A DNA stretch of 64,000 bases from Massilia sp. 9I (GCF_902506415.1 NZ_LR733275.1:4333932-4397931); one strand, 5' to 3'. Counted from the first letter of the stretch, positions 25,764-35,595 are shown. The notes: generated from the letters alone by a model not told the origin. Made by a program: numbers and translations.

Positions 25764-26830
25764 GCCTCCGGCTCTGCAGGCGCTGCGGCCGGCTTGCTGC
25801 GGAACAGGGTCTTCTTGTGCAGCGGGTAGCGCGGCACCGAGGCCACGTCGTGGGCCAGGAAGGCGAGGATCAGCTGCACCCCCATGATCACGGGCAGCGC
25901 CGCCAGCATCACGGTGCCGGCCGGCGTTCCCACACCCGAGCGGGCCGAAGCGATCCAGTGCATCAGGCCGTAGACGGTGCCGAAGACGGTGAGCAGGATG
26001 CCCAGTGGCAGTTCGATCGAGGCCACCGACATGTTGCGCAGGTAGTAGTTGTAGAAGATGCGCTTGCCGAAGTTGCGCATGTGCTTGGACAGGAATTCGG
26101 TGACGATCTTCGAGACCTTCAGGTTGCTCACTTCGTCGCCGTAGACGGCGTCCATCGGCACGTCGGCCACCACCGCGCCCAGGATGTTCAGGCGGAACAG
26201 CATGTCCGATTCGAAGAAATAGCGCTTGCTGATCTTGTCGAAAGGCAGGAAACGCGCGCAGTCGGCGTGGATCGCGGTGTAGCCGTTCGTCGGGTCGAAC
26301 AGGTCCCAGTAGCCCGAGGACAGCTTGGTCATCAGGGACAGCACCGCGTTGCCGAACAGGCGCAGCGGCGGCATCGCGCCAAGGCGCTCCAGGTTGAAGA
26401 AGCGGTTGCCCTTGGTGTAGTCGGCTTCGCCGGCCAGGATCGGCGCCACGAAGTTCGGGATCAGGGCGCCGTCCATCTGGCCGTCGCCGTCGATCTTGAC
26501 CATCACCTTGGCGCCGTCCGCGATGGCGGCGCGGTAGCCGGTCATCACGGCGCCGCCCACGCCCTGGTTCTCGCTGTGCTCGAGCACGGCCACGCGCGGG
26601 TCGCGGCAGTTCTCGCGCACGAAAGCGCCGCTGCCGTCCGGGCACTTGTCGTCGACCACGTAGATGCGCGTGACTTCCGGACCGATGCCGGCGATGACGC
26701 CCAGGATGTGGCGCGTGACCTTGTAGCTCGGGATCACGACCGCGATCGCGCCGGACGCGGCCAGCGCGTGGAGGGCAGCGTCGGCGCCGGTAGCAGGCAG
26801 GTTCATGTTGGTGGTCGAAGGTGCGTTCAT
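25760..26830 (-). CDS. Family 2 glycosyltransferase, polyprenyl-phosphate sugar synthase type
   Basis: A 356-residue GT2 from ATG 26830. The nucleotide-binding strand VVIPSYKVTRHILGVI, the metal motif KIDGDGQMDGALIP (DxD-like Asp cluster) and YTKGNRFFN match the dolichol-phosphate-mannose synthase-like group. Two TM segments at ~265-285 and ~300-322 anchor the protein. It likely makes a polyprenyl-linked sugar that the GtrA protein and the GT-C enzymes use. It overlaps genes on both sides by 4 nt. Confidence 0.9.
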   Translation of the reverse strand: MNAPSTTNMNLPATGADAALHALAASGAIAVVIPSYKVTRHILGVIAGIGPEVTRIYVVDDKCPDGSGAFVRENCRDPRVAVLEHSENQGVGGAVMTGYRAAIADGAKVMVKIDGDGQMDGALIPNFVAPILAGEADYTKGNRFFNLERLGAMPPLRLFGNAVLSLMTKLSSGYWDLFDPTNGYTAIHADCARFLPFDKISKRYFFESDMLFRLNILGAVVADVPMDAVYGDEVSNLKVSKIVTEFLSKHMRNFGKRIFYNYYLRNMSVASIELPLGILLTVFGTVYGLMHWIASARSGVGTPAGTVMLAALPVIMGVQLILAFLAHDVASVPRYPLHKKTLFRSKPAAAPAEPEA

Positions 26831-28662
26831 GGGGTACTTCCAGTTTTGGGGCGGACGCTGACTTCCTGCAGGATGACAGCACCAAGAGCTTGATGTTCGA
26901 GCGTGAGGTCCAGCACGGCGGTCTGCGCGGCCGCGGGCAGGGCAATCGCTGGCGTGTCCTCGAGCGCATGCCAGCCGAGATCGAGCCCGCCCACGGTCAC
27001 GCGTGTACGGCCGGTCCCAGTCGGGTACGACCCGCGCAGCACCAGGGTGGCGGCACGGATGCCGGCCGGCAGATGCAGGCGCAACTGCGAACGCGCGCCG
27101 TCCGACGAGCCGCTCGCGCGGATGTCGTCGGCCAGCCAGGTATATTGGCGCACGCCCTTGGCCACGCACAGGATCGGGCCGTCGATGTAGCGCCAGCCAC
27201 GCGCGCTGCGGGTAAAGGCATTGTCGGGCGCCAGCTTGGCGCCGGGACCGCACAGGCTGGCGGCGGCCTTCGAATCGGCATCGTTGACCAGGGTTCGGAA
27301 GCGCTGGCCGTCCAGATAGAAGCTGTGCACGCGGTCGGGTTCGACCCAGTTGTCGTGATGGGCCATGCGCTCCGCAAAAATCTCCGGCTCCGGGTAGTAC
27401 AGCTGCGGTGCGTGGCGCAGCATCAGGCGGGCCAGCGGGCTGAATTCATTATATTCGTAGCGGACCGCATGGGCCATGGCCAGGGCCTGCACGGCAATCA
27501 CGACCAGCAATGGGGCAAGCCGCCAGCGCGGCAGCTCGCGCAGCATCGCCAGCAGGGCGAACAGCAGCGGCATCGCGGCCCAGAAGGCGTAGCGCATCGG
27601 GCCGGCGGCGGCCGAGTTCCAGTTGATCACGGCCAGCGCGGGCAAGGCCAGCGCCAGCGTGAAGGCGAAGCACAGGAGCAGCAGGCGCAGCGCGCGCCCG
27701 CGCGCCGCCAGCAGCGCCAGCAGCACGCCCGGGATGGCGAGCCACATGCCCTGGTTCAGGTCGAAGAAGAAGGAGACCAGGCGGGTGTTGCCGATCAGCG
27801 AGGGACGCGAGAAGCGGCTGGCGATCAGGTTCGGCACGCCGTATTCGATCAGGTTGAACAGCACCGGGATGGCGGCTACTACCAGGCCGAGGCCGAGGGC
27901 GGTGAACAGGCGCACCAGCGTGACGGGCGGAACCGGCTGCATCCTGCCGACGGCGGCGCGAATGAAAGGCGCGAACAGGAAGAAAAATACGATCGTCGGA
28001 TTCTGCTGGGCGGCGAGGCCCGCCAGCAGGCTCCCCAGCACCGGCATGCCGCCGGTGAACAGCAGCAAAGCAGCCAGCAAGCTTGCTGCGCCCACGGTTT
28101 CAGGGCTCGACCAGTTCCAGTACAGCATGCCGCCGCACAGCATGAACAGCGCCAGCCCGAGCGCGGCGCGCCAGCTCGAGCCGAAGAAGCGGTGCAGGGC
28201 CAGGCCCAGCACGAACACGAAGACCAGGTTCACGACCTGGAAAGCCTTGAAGGGCTCCTGGCCTACCGCTTCCATCAGGCGCAGCGGCAGGGCGGCCATC
28301 ATCGGATAACCGAAGAAGTGGACGCTGTAGACGTTGCCGCTTTGGCCGCGCGCGAAGGCCGGGTAGACGTTTTGCTCACCGCGCCGGATCTCGTCCTGCA
28401 GCATCTGGAACAGCGATGTGAAGCGCTCCGGCGCCAGCGCCTTGGTGCGCTCGAAGTCCTCGATGCGCAGGTCCGGCGTGCCGTGGGCGGCGATGCCCAC
28501 GGTGTTCACCGAGTACTCAAGGATGTCGCCGCTGAGCGAGACCGGGCGCGCCACGAACAGGGCCGCCAGGGCGAGCGCCAGCAGCAGCGCGAAGCGCCAC
28601 AGGGTACTGGCCCGCTTAGCGGATTCAGGCCGCTTTCGCATCGCCTTCCGGTTCGTCGTCAA
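26827..28662 (-). CDS. Polytopic membrane protein, GT-C-like
   Basis: A 611-residue protein with 10-12 TM segments and a C-terminal soluble region of ~120 residues (LRLHLPAGIRAATLVLRGSY). An N-terminal loop carrying SGDILEYSVNTVGIAAHG and LRIEDF resembles the early acidic region of GT-C enzymes. Sequence resemblance to a named family is weak. The start overlaps the upstream gene by 38 nt; a downstream start at 28641 (MRKRPES) would reduce it to 17. It probably transfers or moves a sugar within this operon. Confidence 0.7.
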   Translation of the reverse strand: MTTNRKAMRKRPESAKRASTLWRFALLLALALAALFVARPVSLSGDILEYSVNTVGIAAHGTPDLRIEDFERTKALAPERFTSLFQMLQDEIRRGEQNVYPAFARGQSGNVYSVHFFGYPMMAALPLRLMEAVGQEPFKAFQVVNLVFVFVLGLALHRFFGSSWRAALGLALFMLCGGMLYWNWSSPETVGAASLLAALLLFTGGMPVLGSLLAGLAAQQNPTIVFFFLFAPFIRAAVGRMQPVPPVTLVRLFTALGLGLVVAAIPVLFNLIEYGVPNLIASRFSRPSLIGNTRLVSFFFDLNQGMWLAIPGVLLALLAARGRALRLLLLCFAFTLALALPALAVINWNSAAAGPMRYAFWAAMPLLFALLAMLRELPRWRLAPLLVVIAVQALAMAHAVRYEYNEFSPLARLMLRHAPQLYYPEPEIFAERMAHHDNWVEPDRVHSFYLDGQRFRTLVNDADSKAAASLCGPGAKLAPDNAFTRSARGWRYIDGPILCVAKGVRQYTWLADDIRASGSSDGARSQLRLHLPAGIRAATLVLRGSYPTGTGRTRVTVGGLDLGWHALEDTPAIALPAAAQTAVLDLTLEHQALGAVILQEVSVRPKTGSTP

Positions 28663-31543
28663 GCTTGGCGTCCGGCAGGGTCGCCGGCAGCGTGCGATAC
28701 CAGCGCTGGCGTACCAGGCCGGCCAGCACCTGGCGTGCGCTCTGGTTCCAGGTCAGCCACGGCATGCCTTTCGATTCCGGGATGCGGCCGTCGCGGCGGC
28801 GCTCCAGCCAGGCTTCGATCGCCTGCGCCAGGTCTTCCGGCGCCAGGCCGCTGAAGTAATAGGCGTGCTCGCCCGCCACTTCGCGGAACACCGGCAGGCT
28901 GCGCGCGACGATCGGGATGCCGTACTGCGCGGCCTCGATCAGCGGCAGGCCGAAGCCTTCGCCTTCGGACGGGGACAGCAGGGCCGCCGATTCGCCGTAG
29001 AGCTTGAGCAGCATTTCGTCCGAGATCCCGGCCAGCCAGAACAGGCGCTTGGCCTTTTCCGGGTGGCTGTTCATGCGCTCGGCCACGGCTTCCATCATCC
29101 AACCCTGCTTGCCGACCACGACCAGGTTGACGTCGACGCCGCGTTCCCACAGCAGATCAAAAGCGGCCAGGGTCTGGGCATGGCCCTTGCGCGGCTCCAC
29201 GGTGCCGACCATCAGGAAGCTCGGGCGGCGGCGCAGGGCGTCCAGCACCTGCGACGCGTCCGGCGGCAGGCCGGTGCTCGGCGCGCTGGCGTTGATGTCG
29301 GCGCCGAGGTGGAACCAGCCCAGTTGCAGCGGCTTGCTGCGGCTTAAGCCCTTGGCCTCGACCCAGGCCGCGAATTCGTCGGCCACGGCGCGCGAGATGC
29401 ACAGGATGCCGTCGGAGACGCGGTGCACGGTGCGCAGGAAATCGGCGAAGCCGTCCTCGGTCCCGAAGGGGAACACGTCCGGACGCAGCACCGGCAGCAG
29501 GTCGTAGACCACGAAGTAGATTTCGACGCCGCGATCGCGCATCGACTGCAGCAGCTGTTCGTTCTGGGCCACGCCGCTGATGTACAGGTCCAGGCCCAGG
29601 AACACATCACCGGGGCGCATCTCGATCGGCGCATCCTCGACCGCCAGGCCGGTCTCGCCCACCAGCTTCATCGCCCAGTTGCGCGCGTAGTGGTAGGGGC
29701 GGTTGCCGCCGGTGCCGAACACCGGCTCGATCCGGAAGCCCGGCGGCGGGCTGGCAATCAGGGACAGCAGGATGCTGCGCACCACGCGCTGGATGCCGGT
29801 CTTGAGGTCGGTCTGCACCAGCGCCGAGACGTCCACGAACAGCTGGCGCGGGCTGGTGGCCGCGCTGTTGGCGGCGATCGCGCCGGCAAGTAGAGGCAGC
29901 TCGTCAGGCGGGCAGGCGCGCGCCGCGCTGTCCACCAGCTGGCGGTAGCCGGCGCGGGCGCCGCGGGTGGCGAAGTGTTCGATCGCTTCGAAACACATGC
30001 GGCCGGCGTGGGCGGGCGCATGCTGGGTCTCCATGAATTCCAGGGCGCGCTGCGACAGGGCCGTGCGCAGCTCGGCATCGGCGCGCAGGCGGCGCAGGGC
30101 GTCGGCCAGCTCGTCGCAGGCGAAGCCGTCGCGCAGCTTGATCAGGAGCTGGTCGTCGATCGAGGCGGTGGAGCCGTGCGCGTTGACGATGGTCGGCACG
30201 CCGTACAGCAGGCAGTCCAGCACCGCGGCCGAAGTCTCGCCGCGCGAGGAGCCGCGCAGCTGCACCGCGCAGTCGCCGCCGGCCAGGTAGTCGGCATAGG
30301 TGGCCGGGTCGACGAAGCCGGTGATCCTGATCCTGTCCGAACATTTCGCGGCGCGGATCTTCTTGCTCAGGTTGGCGCCGTACTTGCTCGGATCGTTCTC
30401 GCCGACGAAGACCAGCGAGCAGTGCGGGTCGGCCGCCAGCGGCGAGGCGAGGAAGGCGTCCAGCAGCTCTTCATTGAGCTTGGTCTTGCCGAGCATGCCG
30501 AAGCTGCACACCACGTATTCCTGGGGCTTCAGGCCCAGGCGGGTTCTAGCGGCAGCGCGGGCTTCCGGCGAAGCAGCGCCTTCCGGCTTACCGCGCAGCA
30601 GCGGGATGCTGCGCCAGCCGTCGGCCGCGCCTTCGCCATACCACTCGGTGGCCAGCTGCTTCGGGTATTCCGAATGGACGATGATGCCGGTGGCGTTGTC
30701 GAGCACGCCCTTGTTGAGCGGGTACTGCCACACCGCCGGATGGCGGCCCAGCTTCAGGTGGCCGGCCAGGCCGGTGTAGCCGTGCGATTCGTATAGGGCC
30801 TTGATGAAGCCCTGCGGCAGGTAGTCCACGTTTTCGAGGTGCTCGATCACGTTCGACAGGTAGAAGTCGTGCAGCACCACCACGCCCGGCACGTCGCGGA
30901 TCAGTTCGAACATGTGACGGTGCGCCGGCGAATTCCCGAAGTGGTAGAGCACGCGGTCGTAGGAGGCCGCATGCTCGCGCAGCCATGCCGCGCTGCGCTG
31001 CGGGAAGCGCTCGATGCGCGCGTCGCTCACGAGGTCCTGCTCGACGATCAGCTCGACGTCGTAGTAGTTCGCCAGTTCCGGCACCAGTTCGGCGCTGTAG
31101 TCGGCGATGCCCGATTTTTCCGGCGGCAGCGGCGAGACGTAGGCCAGGCGCGGCTTGGCGCCTGTGGTCGGCGCTGCCGGTGCTTGCGCAGCCTGCACGC
31201 GCTGCCACAGCGCGTCGACTGTGTCGTCCAGGGTGACGCTCGCGAACGGTGGCGCCTCGATGGCCGTCTCGCCGACGACGACATCGGGCGCCAGGCTGGC
31301 CAGCGCTTGGCGGTGCAGCAGCGCCTGCAGCGGCGCTGCCTCGGGCAGCACGAAGGGACGCAGGCGGCGGCGCGGCACCAGGCCATCGAAGGCAAGGCGC
31401 AGGGCGTCAAAGGCGCCTTCGTGGGCGGCGGGCAGGGCGATCCAGAGCTCGTGGTCCTTGGCCTGGCGCGCCAGTTCGCGCGCCAGCGCCAGGGCCTCAG
31501 GCGCCGGCTGCGGGGTGGTGAGGAAGTCGATGACGATACGCAT
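28625..31543 (-). CDS. Two-domain family 4 glycosyltransferase, 972 aa
   Basis: A very large protein with two GT4 units in tandem. The first (~130-540) has the acceptor-side motif LAYVSPLPPEKSGIADYSAE and the donor-side YVVCSFGMLGKTKLNEELLD. The second (~575-950) has LFVDVSALVQTDLKTGIQRV, FLMVGTVEPRKGHAQTLAAF and ALLSPSEGEGFGLPLIEAAQ, with the catalytic E-x7-E. A tandem of two GT4 units is typical of polysaccharide loci where one protein adds two sugars. It starts immediately after the FkbM gene's stop. Predicted cytoplasmic. Confidence 0.9.
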   Translation of the reverse strand: MRIVIDFLTTPQPAPEALALARELARQAKDHELWIALPAAHEGAFDALRLAFDGLVPRRRLRPFVLPEAAPLQALLHRQALASLAPDVVVGETAIEAPPFASVTLDDTVDALWQRVQAAQAPAAPTTGAKPRLAYVSPLPPEKSGIADYSAELVPELANYYDVELIVEQDLVSDARIERFPQRSAAWLREHAASYDRVLYHFGNSPAHRHMFELIRDVPGVVVLHDFYLSNVIEHLENVDYLPQGFIKALYESHGYTGLAGHLKLGRHPAVWQYPLNKGVLDNATGIIVHSEYPKQLATEWYGEGAADGWRSIPLLRGKPEGAASPEARAAARTRLGLKPQEYVVCSFGMLGKTKLNEELLDAFLASPLAADPHCSLVFVGENDPSKYGANLSKKIRAAKCSDRIRITGFVDPATYADYLAGGDCAVQLRGSSRGETSAAVLDCLLYGVPTIVNAHGSTASIDDQLLIKLRDGFACDELADALRRLRADAELRTALSQRALEFMETQHAPAHAGRMCFEAIEHFATRGARAGYRQLVDSAARACPPDELPLLAGAIAANSAATSPRQLFVDVSALVQTDLKTGIQRVVRSILLSLIASPPPGFRIEPVFGTGGNRPYHYARNWAMKLVGETGLAVEDAPIEMRPGDVFLGLDLYISGVAQNEQLLQSMRDRGVEIYFVVYDLLPVLRPDVFPFGTEDGFADFLRTVHRVSDGILCISRAVADEFAAWVEAKGLSRSKPLQLGWFHLGADINASAPSTGLPPDASQVLDALRRRPSFLMVGTVEPRKGHAQTLAAFDLLWERGVDVNLVVVGKQGWMMEAVAERMNSHPEKAKRLFWLAGISDEMLLKLYGESAALLSPSEGEGFGLPLIEAAQYGIPIVARSLPVFREVAGEHAYYFSGLAPEDLAQAIEAWLERRRDGRIPESKGMPWLTWNQSARQVLAGLVRQRWYRTLPATLPDAKLDDEPEGDAKAA

Positions 31544-32884
31544 TTATTGTCCTGCCTGCTGTTTGGCTTGGGCGCGCTGCAGGTCGGCCAGCACCTTGCG
31601 GACCGAGACCGGCAGGCCCCTGAGTTCTTCCGGGACTTCGACGCCGGCCGGCGCCTGCTGCGGTGGATCGAGCTTGACCGCGGCGATGGAGGCCGACACG
31701 CGCTCGCCGAGCGCCGGGTGGCGGCGCAGCACCGGGATCAGGAGGCGGCGCAGGCGTTCGTTGGCGGTGAGGCGGTTGACGATGCGGCGCGCCAGTTTCG
31801 GCTGGCGCAGCGTCCACGCGACGTAGCCGAGGGCGCGCACCGGGCGCGTGATCTTCCACGAGGTGGAGGACAGCGTGGCCCGCAGGCGTTCGTCCAGGCT
31901 GCGCGCCCATTCCGACATCTGGCGGTTGGCGTCGTTGGCGGCGGCCAGCTTGTCCTGCAGCAGGGCGTTGGCTTCCTCGGTCTGCTCGATCTGCTGCTGG
32001 GCGACGCGCATCTGTTCTTCCAGGTTGCGCGCCTGCGCCATGCTCGCGTGCAGCTGCTCGTTGCGCTCTTTCAGCTCGGCCGCGCGTTCCTTCAGCTGGG
32101 CCTCCAGGTCGCGCTGCCAGGCCGCCAGCTTCTTCGCATCTTCCTGGGTGGCGCGCAGCTGCTTGTCGAGCGCCTTGCCATTCTTCCAGGCCTTGTCCAG
32201 GTGGTGCGAGATGAATTCGTCGAACACGTTCGGCTGGATGCCGAAGTGCTGCAGCAGTTCCGGGTGTTCGTCCGCCACGTAGTAGCGGTTCAGACCATCG
32301 AACCACACGAAGCGGTAGCCCTGGCTGGTCACCGCCGCGTCCCAGGCCGCGTGGTTGGTCTCGCGGCTGTTCGGCAGCGTCGCCTCGATCACCAGCACCC
32401 ACGGGCGCCAGCGTGCGAAGTCCATCCCCTTGATCACTTCGCCCTCGAAGCCTTCGACGTCGATCTTCAGGAAGTGGATGTCACCGGTAACGTGTTCTTC
32501 GCAGACCGAGGCCAGCGTACGCACCGGCACGCTCATCTCGACCACTTCATGGCCTTCCGAACGGTGCAGCTCGGCGACCGAGGCTTCGGGCGAGGCCCAG
32601 CCGCGCACCTGCGGGGTGTCATACAGGGTCAGTTCGCCGTTGCTGGCGCCTGCGGCGATCGCCAGGTTGACGTCGCGCGGGCGTTGGTCGAGGAAGGCCT
32701 GGTGGAAGGAGGGCAGCGGCTCGATGCTGATGCCACGCCAGCCGGCGTCGTAGAAGGCCTTGGTGACCGAATGCTCTTCCGGGTCGTTGGCGCCGACGTC
32801 GATGTAGAAGCCGTTCTGGACGTGGCCGAGCGCGCGCCACAGCAGCACATCTTCCGAATTCTGGGAATAGGAGATGAATCTCAT
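31544..32884 (-). CDS. FkbM-family methyltransferase with C-terminal coiled coil
   Basis: A 446-residue protein. Residues ~1-230 form a FkbM methyltransferase: FYIDVGANDPEEHSVTKAF (SAM-binding), GISIEPLPSFHQAFLD and HFLKIDVEGFEGEVIKGM. Residues ~240-350 are a heptad-rich coiled coil (LEAQLKERAAELKERNEQL). The rest resembles the tail found in capsule/O-antigen chain-terminating enzymes. In ABC-dependent O-antigen systems a methyltransferase with coiled coil can cap the chain and set its length; this is a reasonable but unproven role, supported by its position right after the Wzt gene (9 nt). Confidence 0.88.
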   Translation of the reverse strand: MRFISYSQNSEDVLLWRALGHVQNGFYIDVGANDPEEHSVTKAFYDAGWRGISIEPLPSFHQAFLDQRPRDVNLAIAAGASNGELTLYDTPQVRGWASPEASVAELHRSEGHEVVEMSVPVRTLASVCEEHVTGDIHFLKIDVEGFEGEVIKGMDFARWRPWVLVIEATLPNSRETNHAAWDAAVTSQGYRFVWFDGLNRYYVADEHPELLQHFGIQPNVFDEFISHHLDKAWKNGKALDKQLRATQEDAKKLAAWQRDLEAQLKERAAELKERNEQLHASMAQARNLEEQMRVAQQQIEQTEEANALLQDKLAAANDANRQMSEWARSLDERLRATLSSTSWKITRPVRALGYVAWTLRQPKLARRIVNRLTANERLRRLLIPVLRRHPALGERVSASIAAVKLDPPQQAPAGVEVPEELRGLPVSVRKVLADLQRAQAKQQAGQ

Positions 32885-32893
32885 TTGCGTAGA

Positions 32894-34117
32894 TTAGGAG
32901 CGTTCAATGTCGATGGCCGGGTCGAGCCAGGCCGAGCCCTCGAAGTGCGGGCGGCGCATGTTCATCACGGTGAACACCAGCGCCAGGTCGCGCCATTCGT
33001 AGTTGTTCACCAGATGGGTCTCGGTGCTGACGATCGCGGTCGCGACCGAATAGGTGCCGGGGCCGAGGTTCATCGGGAAGGCGAAGCGGTACACCACTTC
33101 CTCGCCCGCCGCGACGTCCTCGAGCGGCAGCTGCTTCAGGTGGGTATTGGTGCCATACATCGGCTGGCCGAGGCGGTCCTTGATCATGTAGCCGAGCACC
33201 ATGCGCGGGATCGGCGCATTGACCTTCACCCGCACTTCCAAGGTCACGGCGGCGCCGACGTCGACCACTTCGGCGCGCTGCCCGGTTTCGTCCAGCAGGG
33301 CGATGTCGATGACCGTGGCCTCGCCGGTGCCGGAGATGGTCTGCACCTTGCCGTCCTGGGTTTCGTTCAGGCGCACGGTTTCATTTTCGCGTTCGGCGAT
33401 CATGGCGTTGTAGTAGTCCATGATCTCTTCCGGCTTGCCTTCCTTGGCCAGGCGTCCGCCGTCCAACAGGATGGCGCGGTCGCATACCGACTGGATCGCC
33501 TGCTTGTCGTGCGAGACCAGTAGCAGGGTGGTGCCCTCCTTGCGGAACTGGCGGATGCGATCAAAAGACTTGTGCTGGAAGTAGGCGTCGCCCACAGACA
33601 GGGCCTCGTCGACGATCAGAATGTCCGGACGGCGCGCGGTCGCCACCGAGAAGGCCACGCGCACCTGCATGCCGCTCGAGTAGACGCGCACCGGCTGGTC
33701 CATGTACTCGCCGATGCCGGCGAATTCCTCGATCTGCGGCATCAGGGCCGTGATCTCGTCCACCGTCATGCCCAGCAGCTGGCCGGCCGTGTAGACATTC
33801 TGGCGTCCCGTGAAATCGGGGTGGAAGCCCATGCCCAGTTCGAGCAGGGCGGCCACTCTTCCTTCCATCCAGACGCTGCCGGTGGTCGGCTGGGTAGTGC
33901 CGGTGATGAGTTTGAGCAGCGTGCTCTTGCCTGCGCCGTTGATGCCGATCAGACCTACGGCTTCGCCAGGTGCGACCTGGAAGTTGATGTCAGTGAGCAC
34001 CCACTTGAGCTTGTGGCGCGGCCCGCGGAACGGCAGCAGCCATTCGCCCAGGCGCGACCAGCGCGTCGGGTATTGTTTATAGGCCTTGCCCAGCTTAGAA
34101 ACGACAATGGTGCCCAT
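32894..34117 (-). CDS. wzt: ABC transporter ATP-binding protein, Wzt type (polysaccharide export)
   Basis: A 407-residue ATPase. Walker A GINGAGKSTLLK, signature YSSGMQVRVAFS, Walker B ILIVDEALSVGD and the switch His in LLLVSHDK are intact. Residues ~255-395 form a Wzt-type C-terminal beta-sandwich that binds the chain end of the glycan (EVVDVGAAVTLEVRVKV, LGPGTYSVATAIV). It pairs with the Wzm permease directly upstream (1-nt overlap, TGATG). It energises export of a finished polysaccharide across the inner membrane. The C-terminal domain would recognise a terminal modification such as one added by the FkbM enzyme. Confidence 0.93.
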   Translation of the reverse strand: MGTIVVSKLGKAYKQYPTRWSRLGEWLLPFRGPRHKLKWVLTDINFQVAPGEAVGLIGINGAGKSTLLKLITGTTQPTTGSVWMEGRVAALLELGMGFHPDFTGRQNVYTAGQLLGMTVDEITALMPQIEEFAGIGEYMDQPVRVYSSGMQVRVAFSVATARRPDILIVDEALSVGDAYFQHKSFDRIRQFRKEGTTLLLVSHDKQAIQSVCDRAILLDGGRLAKEGKPEEIMDYYNAMIAERENETVRLNETQDGKVQTISGTGEATVIDIALLDETGQRAEVVDVGAAVTLEVRVKVNAPIPRMVLGYMIKDRLGQPMYGTNTHLKQLPLEDVAAGEEVVYRFAFPMNLGPGTYSVATAIVSTETHLVNNYEWRDLALVFTVMNMRRPHFEGSAWLDPAIDIERS

Positions 34118-34917
34118 CAGAGTTCATCCACCATTTCGCCGGAGCGCTTGCGGAACAGGCGCAGGCCCAGGATGCACAGCAGCAGGGCCAGCAGCGTTGC
34201 CGGGAGCAGGGCGTTCCAGTCGGGCATGCGGCCTTCGACCAGGATCGCCTGGTGCGCCTGCACGATCGGCGCCATCGGGTTGTAAACCAGTACCGGGCGC
34301 ACCTCCTGCGGCAGGATCGAGGCCGGGTAGACGATGGGCGTGAGCCAGAACCAGAACTGCATCGCGATGGTCACGAACTGGCCGACGTCGCGGAAGAACA
34401 CGTTCAGGATGCCGGTCACCATCCCTAAGCCGATTGCCAGCAGGATCTGCAGCAGCAGCACCGGAACGATGGCGAAGAACACGGCGCCCGGGAAGTGGCC
34501 GGACACGATCAGGTAGACGACGAACAGCCCGAAGATGACCCCGAAGTTCACCAGCGCGTTGAGCACCACGATGACGGGCAGGCAGATACGGGGGAAGCTG
34601 ATCTTCTTGAGCAGGTTGGCCTGCTCGAGGAACATGTTCTGCCCGCGGGCGACGATCTCGGCGAACAGGCCCCAGGTCAGGATGCCGGCGCACAGGTAGA
34701 TGGAATACGCGGCGCTCGAATCGTTGCCGGGCAGCTTGGCACGCATGACCTCGGAGAAGATCACGGTGTACACGAGGATCATGGCGAGAGGGCTCAGCAC
34801 CGACCAGACGGCGCCCAGCATCGCGTTCACGTATTTCGACTGGAATTCGCGCTTGACGCTGCCCAGCACGAAACCGCGATAGGCCCACAGGCCGCGCAGC
34901 ATCAGTGGCGAGATCAT
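34117..34917 (-). CDS. wzm: ABC transporter permease, Wzm type (polysaccharide export)
   Basis: A 266-residue ABC-2 permease with six TM segments: LWAYRGFVLGSVKREFQSKY at the N terminus, then MILVYTVIFSEVM, FAEIVARGQNMFLEQANLLK and a long C-terminal set. The ATG at 34917 is preferred over the TTG at 34998, because a TATAAT -10 box at 35000-35005 would start transcription at about the TTG. First gene of the ten-gene polysaccharide operon that runs to 21600; it forms the export channel together with Wzt. Confidence 0.92.
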   Translation of the reverse strand: MISPLMLRGLWAYRGFVLGSVKREFQSKYVNAMLGAVWSVLSPLAMILVYTVIFSEVMRAKLPGNDSSAAYSIYLCAGILTWGLFAEIVARGQNMFLEQANLLKKISFPRICLPVIVVLNALVNFGVIFGLFVVYLIVSGHFPGAVFFAIVPVLLLQILLAIGLGMVTGILNVFFRDVGQFVTIAMQFWFWLTPIVYPASILPQEVRPVLVYNPMAPIVQAHQAILVEGRMPDWNALLPATLLALLLCILGLRLFRKRSGEMVDEL

Positions 34918-34999
34918 GGGGCGGCCCGCGCTGGCAGCGCCCCGTTCGGGTACGTCAGGATAAATAGCATTTGGAATGGCTGAGCCGGATGAGCCCAAA

Positions 35000-35005
35000 A
35001 TTATA
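35000..35005 (-). promoter_or_regulatory. -10 box of the polysaccharide operon
   Basis: TATAAT on the minus strand in GAAGTATAATTTTGG. No convincing -35 is seen at 17 bp. Transcription would start at about 34993, giving a leader of ~75 nt before the wzm ATG at 34917. Confidence 0.5.
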
Positions 35006-35087
35006 CTTCATCCAACTGCCAATCCGTTGTTACAGGTGTAACATCTTGTCCCAAGTCAACTAAGATTTGTAATGGATTGTCGCGGGA

Positions 35088-35405
35088 TCAGCTGCCCAGA
35101 TTGGTAAAGATACCGACAGCCATCTCTGCCCAGCAATACAGGAAGCCGAGGCTGATCAGGCCGGCAGCCATCAAGCGGCTTTTGGCGGTGCGCAGCCTGC
35201 GCAACGTAAAGGTAAGGACAAGGCCTGTGAGGAGCAGCAGGATGCCCGCGGCGACGAAATCGATGGCGGTCCAGACCACTTCGGTAGTGAACTGCATGGC
35301 GACCAGCGGGATCATCAGGATGGCCGCCGTGACAAGGGCGACGATCAAGAGACTGTGTGCGAGGCTGGGTTTGACATGCAAGCTATTGCCGGTCATCGTG
35401 CTCAT
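35088..35405 (-). CDS. Small three-TM membrane protein of unknown function
   Basis: A 105-residue hydrophobic protein with three predicted TM segments: SLLIVALVTAAILMIPLVA, AIDFVAAGILLLLTGLVLTF and LMAAGLISLGFLYCWAE. No family recognised. It is alone: the wzm promoter lies 83 nt downstream of its stop and the lipoprotein gene is divergent. The start ATG 35405 follows GAGACCAACATGAG, where GGAGACC gives a possible ribosome binding site. Confidence 0.6.
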   Translation of the reverse strand: MSTMTGNSLHVKPSLAHSLLIVALVTAAILMIPLVAMQFTTEVVWTAIDFVAAGILLLLTGLVLTFTLRRLRTAKSRLMAAGLISLGFLYCWAEMAVGIFTNLGS

Positions 35406-35595
35406 GTTGGTCTCCTGGGCAAGTCAAAAGTTGGCAATACTGCCACTGCTTACTTTATCACGGTTCTCCGGCTCCGCAAGCGTCCCGTTTTGCACACGCT
35501 TTTCGTTAATTTACGCAAATTTACGTGTCCATGTGCACTCGAATTCAAGGATGTTCAGTATATTTGCCACGTCCTTCCCAACGTCAAGGTTTATC

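Noticed and set aside
30839..33523. 894-codon frame antisense to the GT4 tandem, FkbM and Wzt genes
   Set aside because: The minus-strand genes have catalytic motifs; this frame has none.
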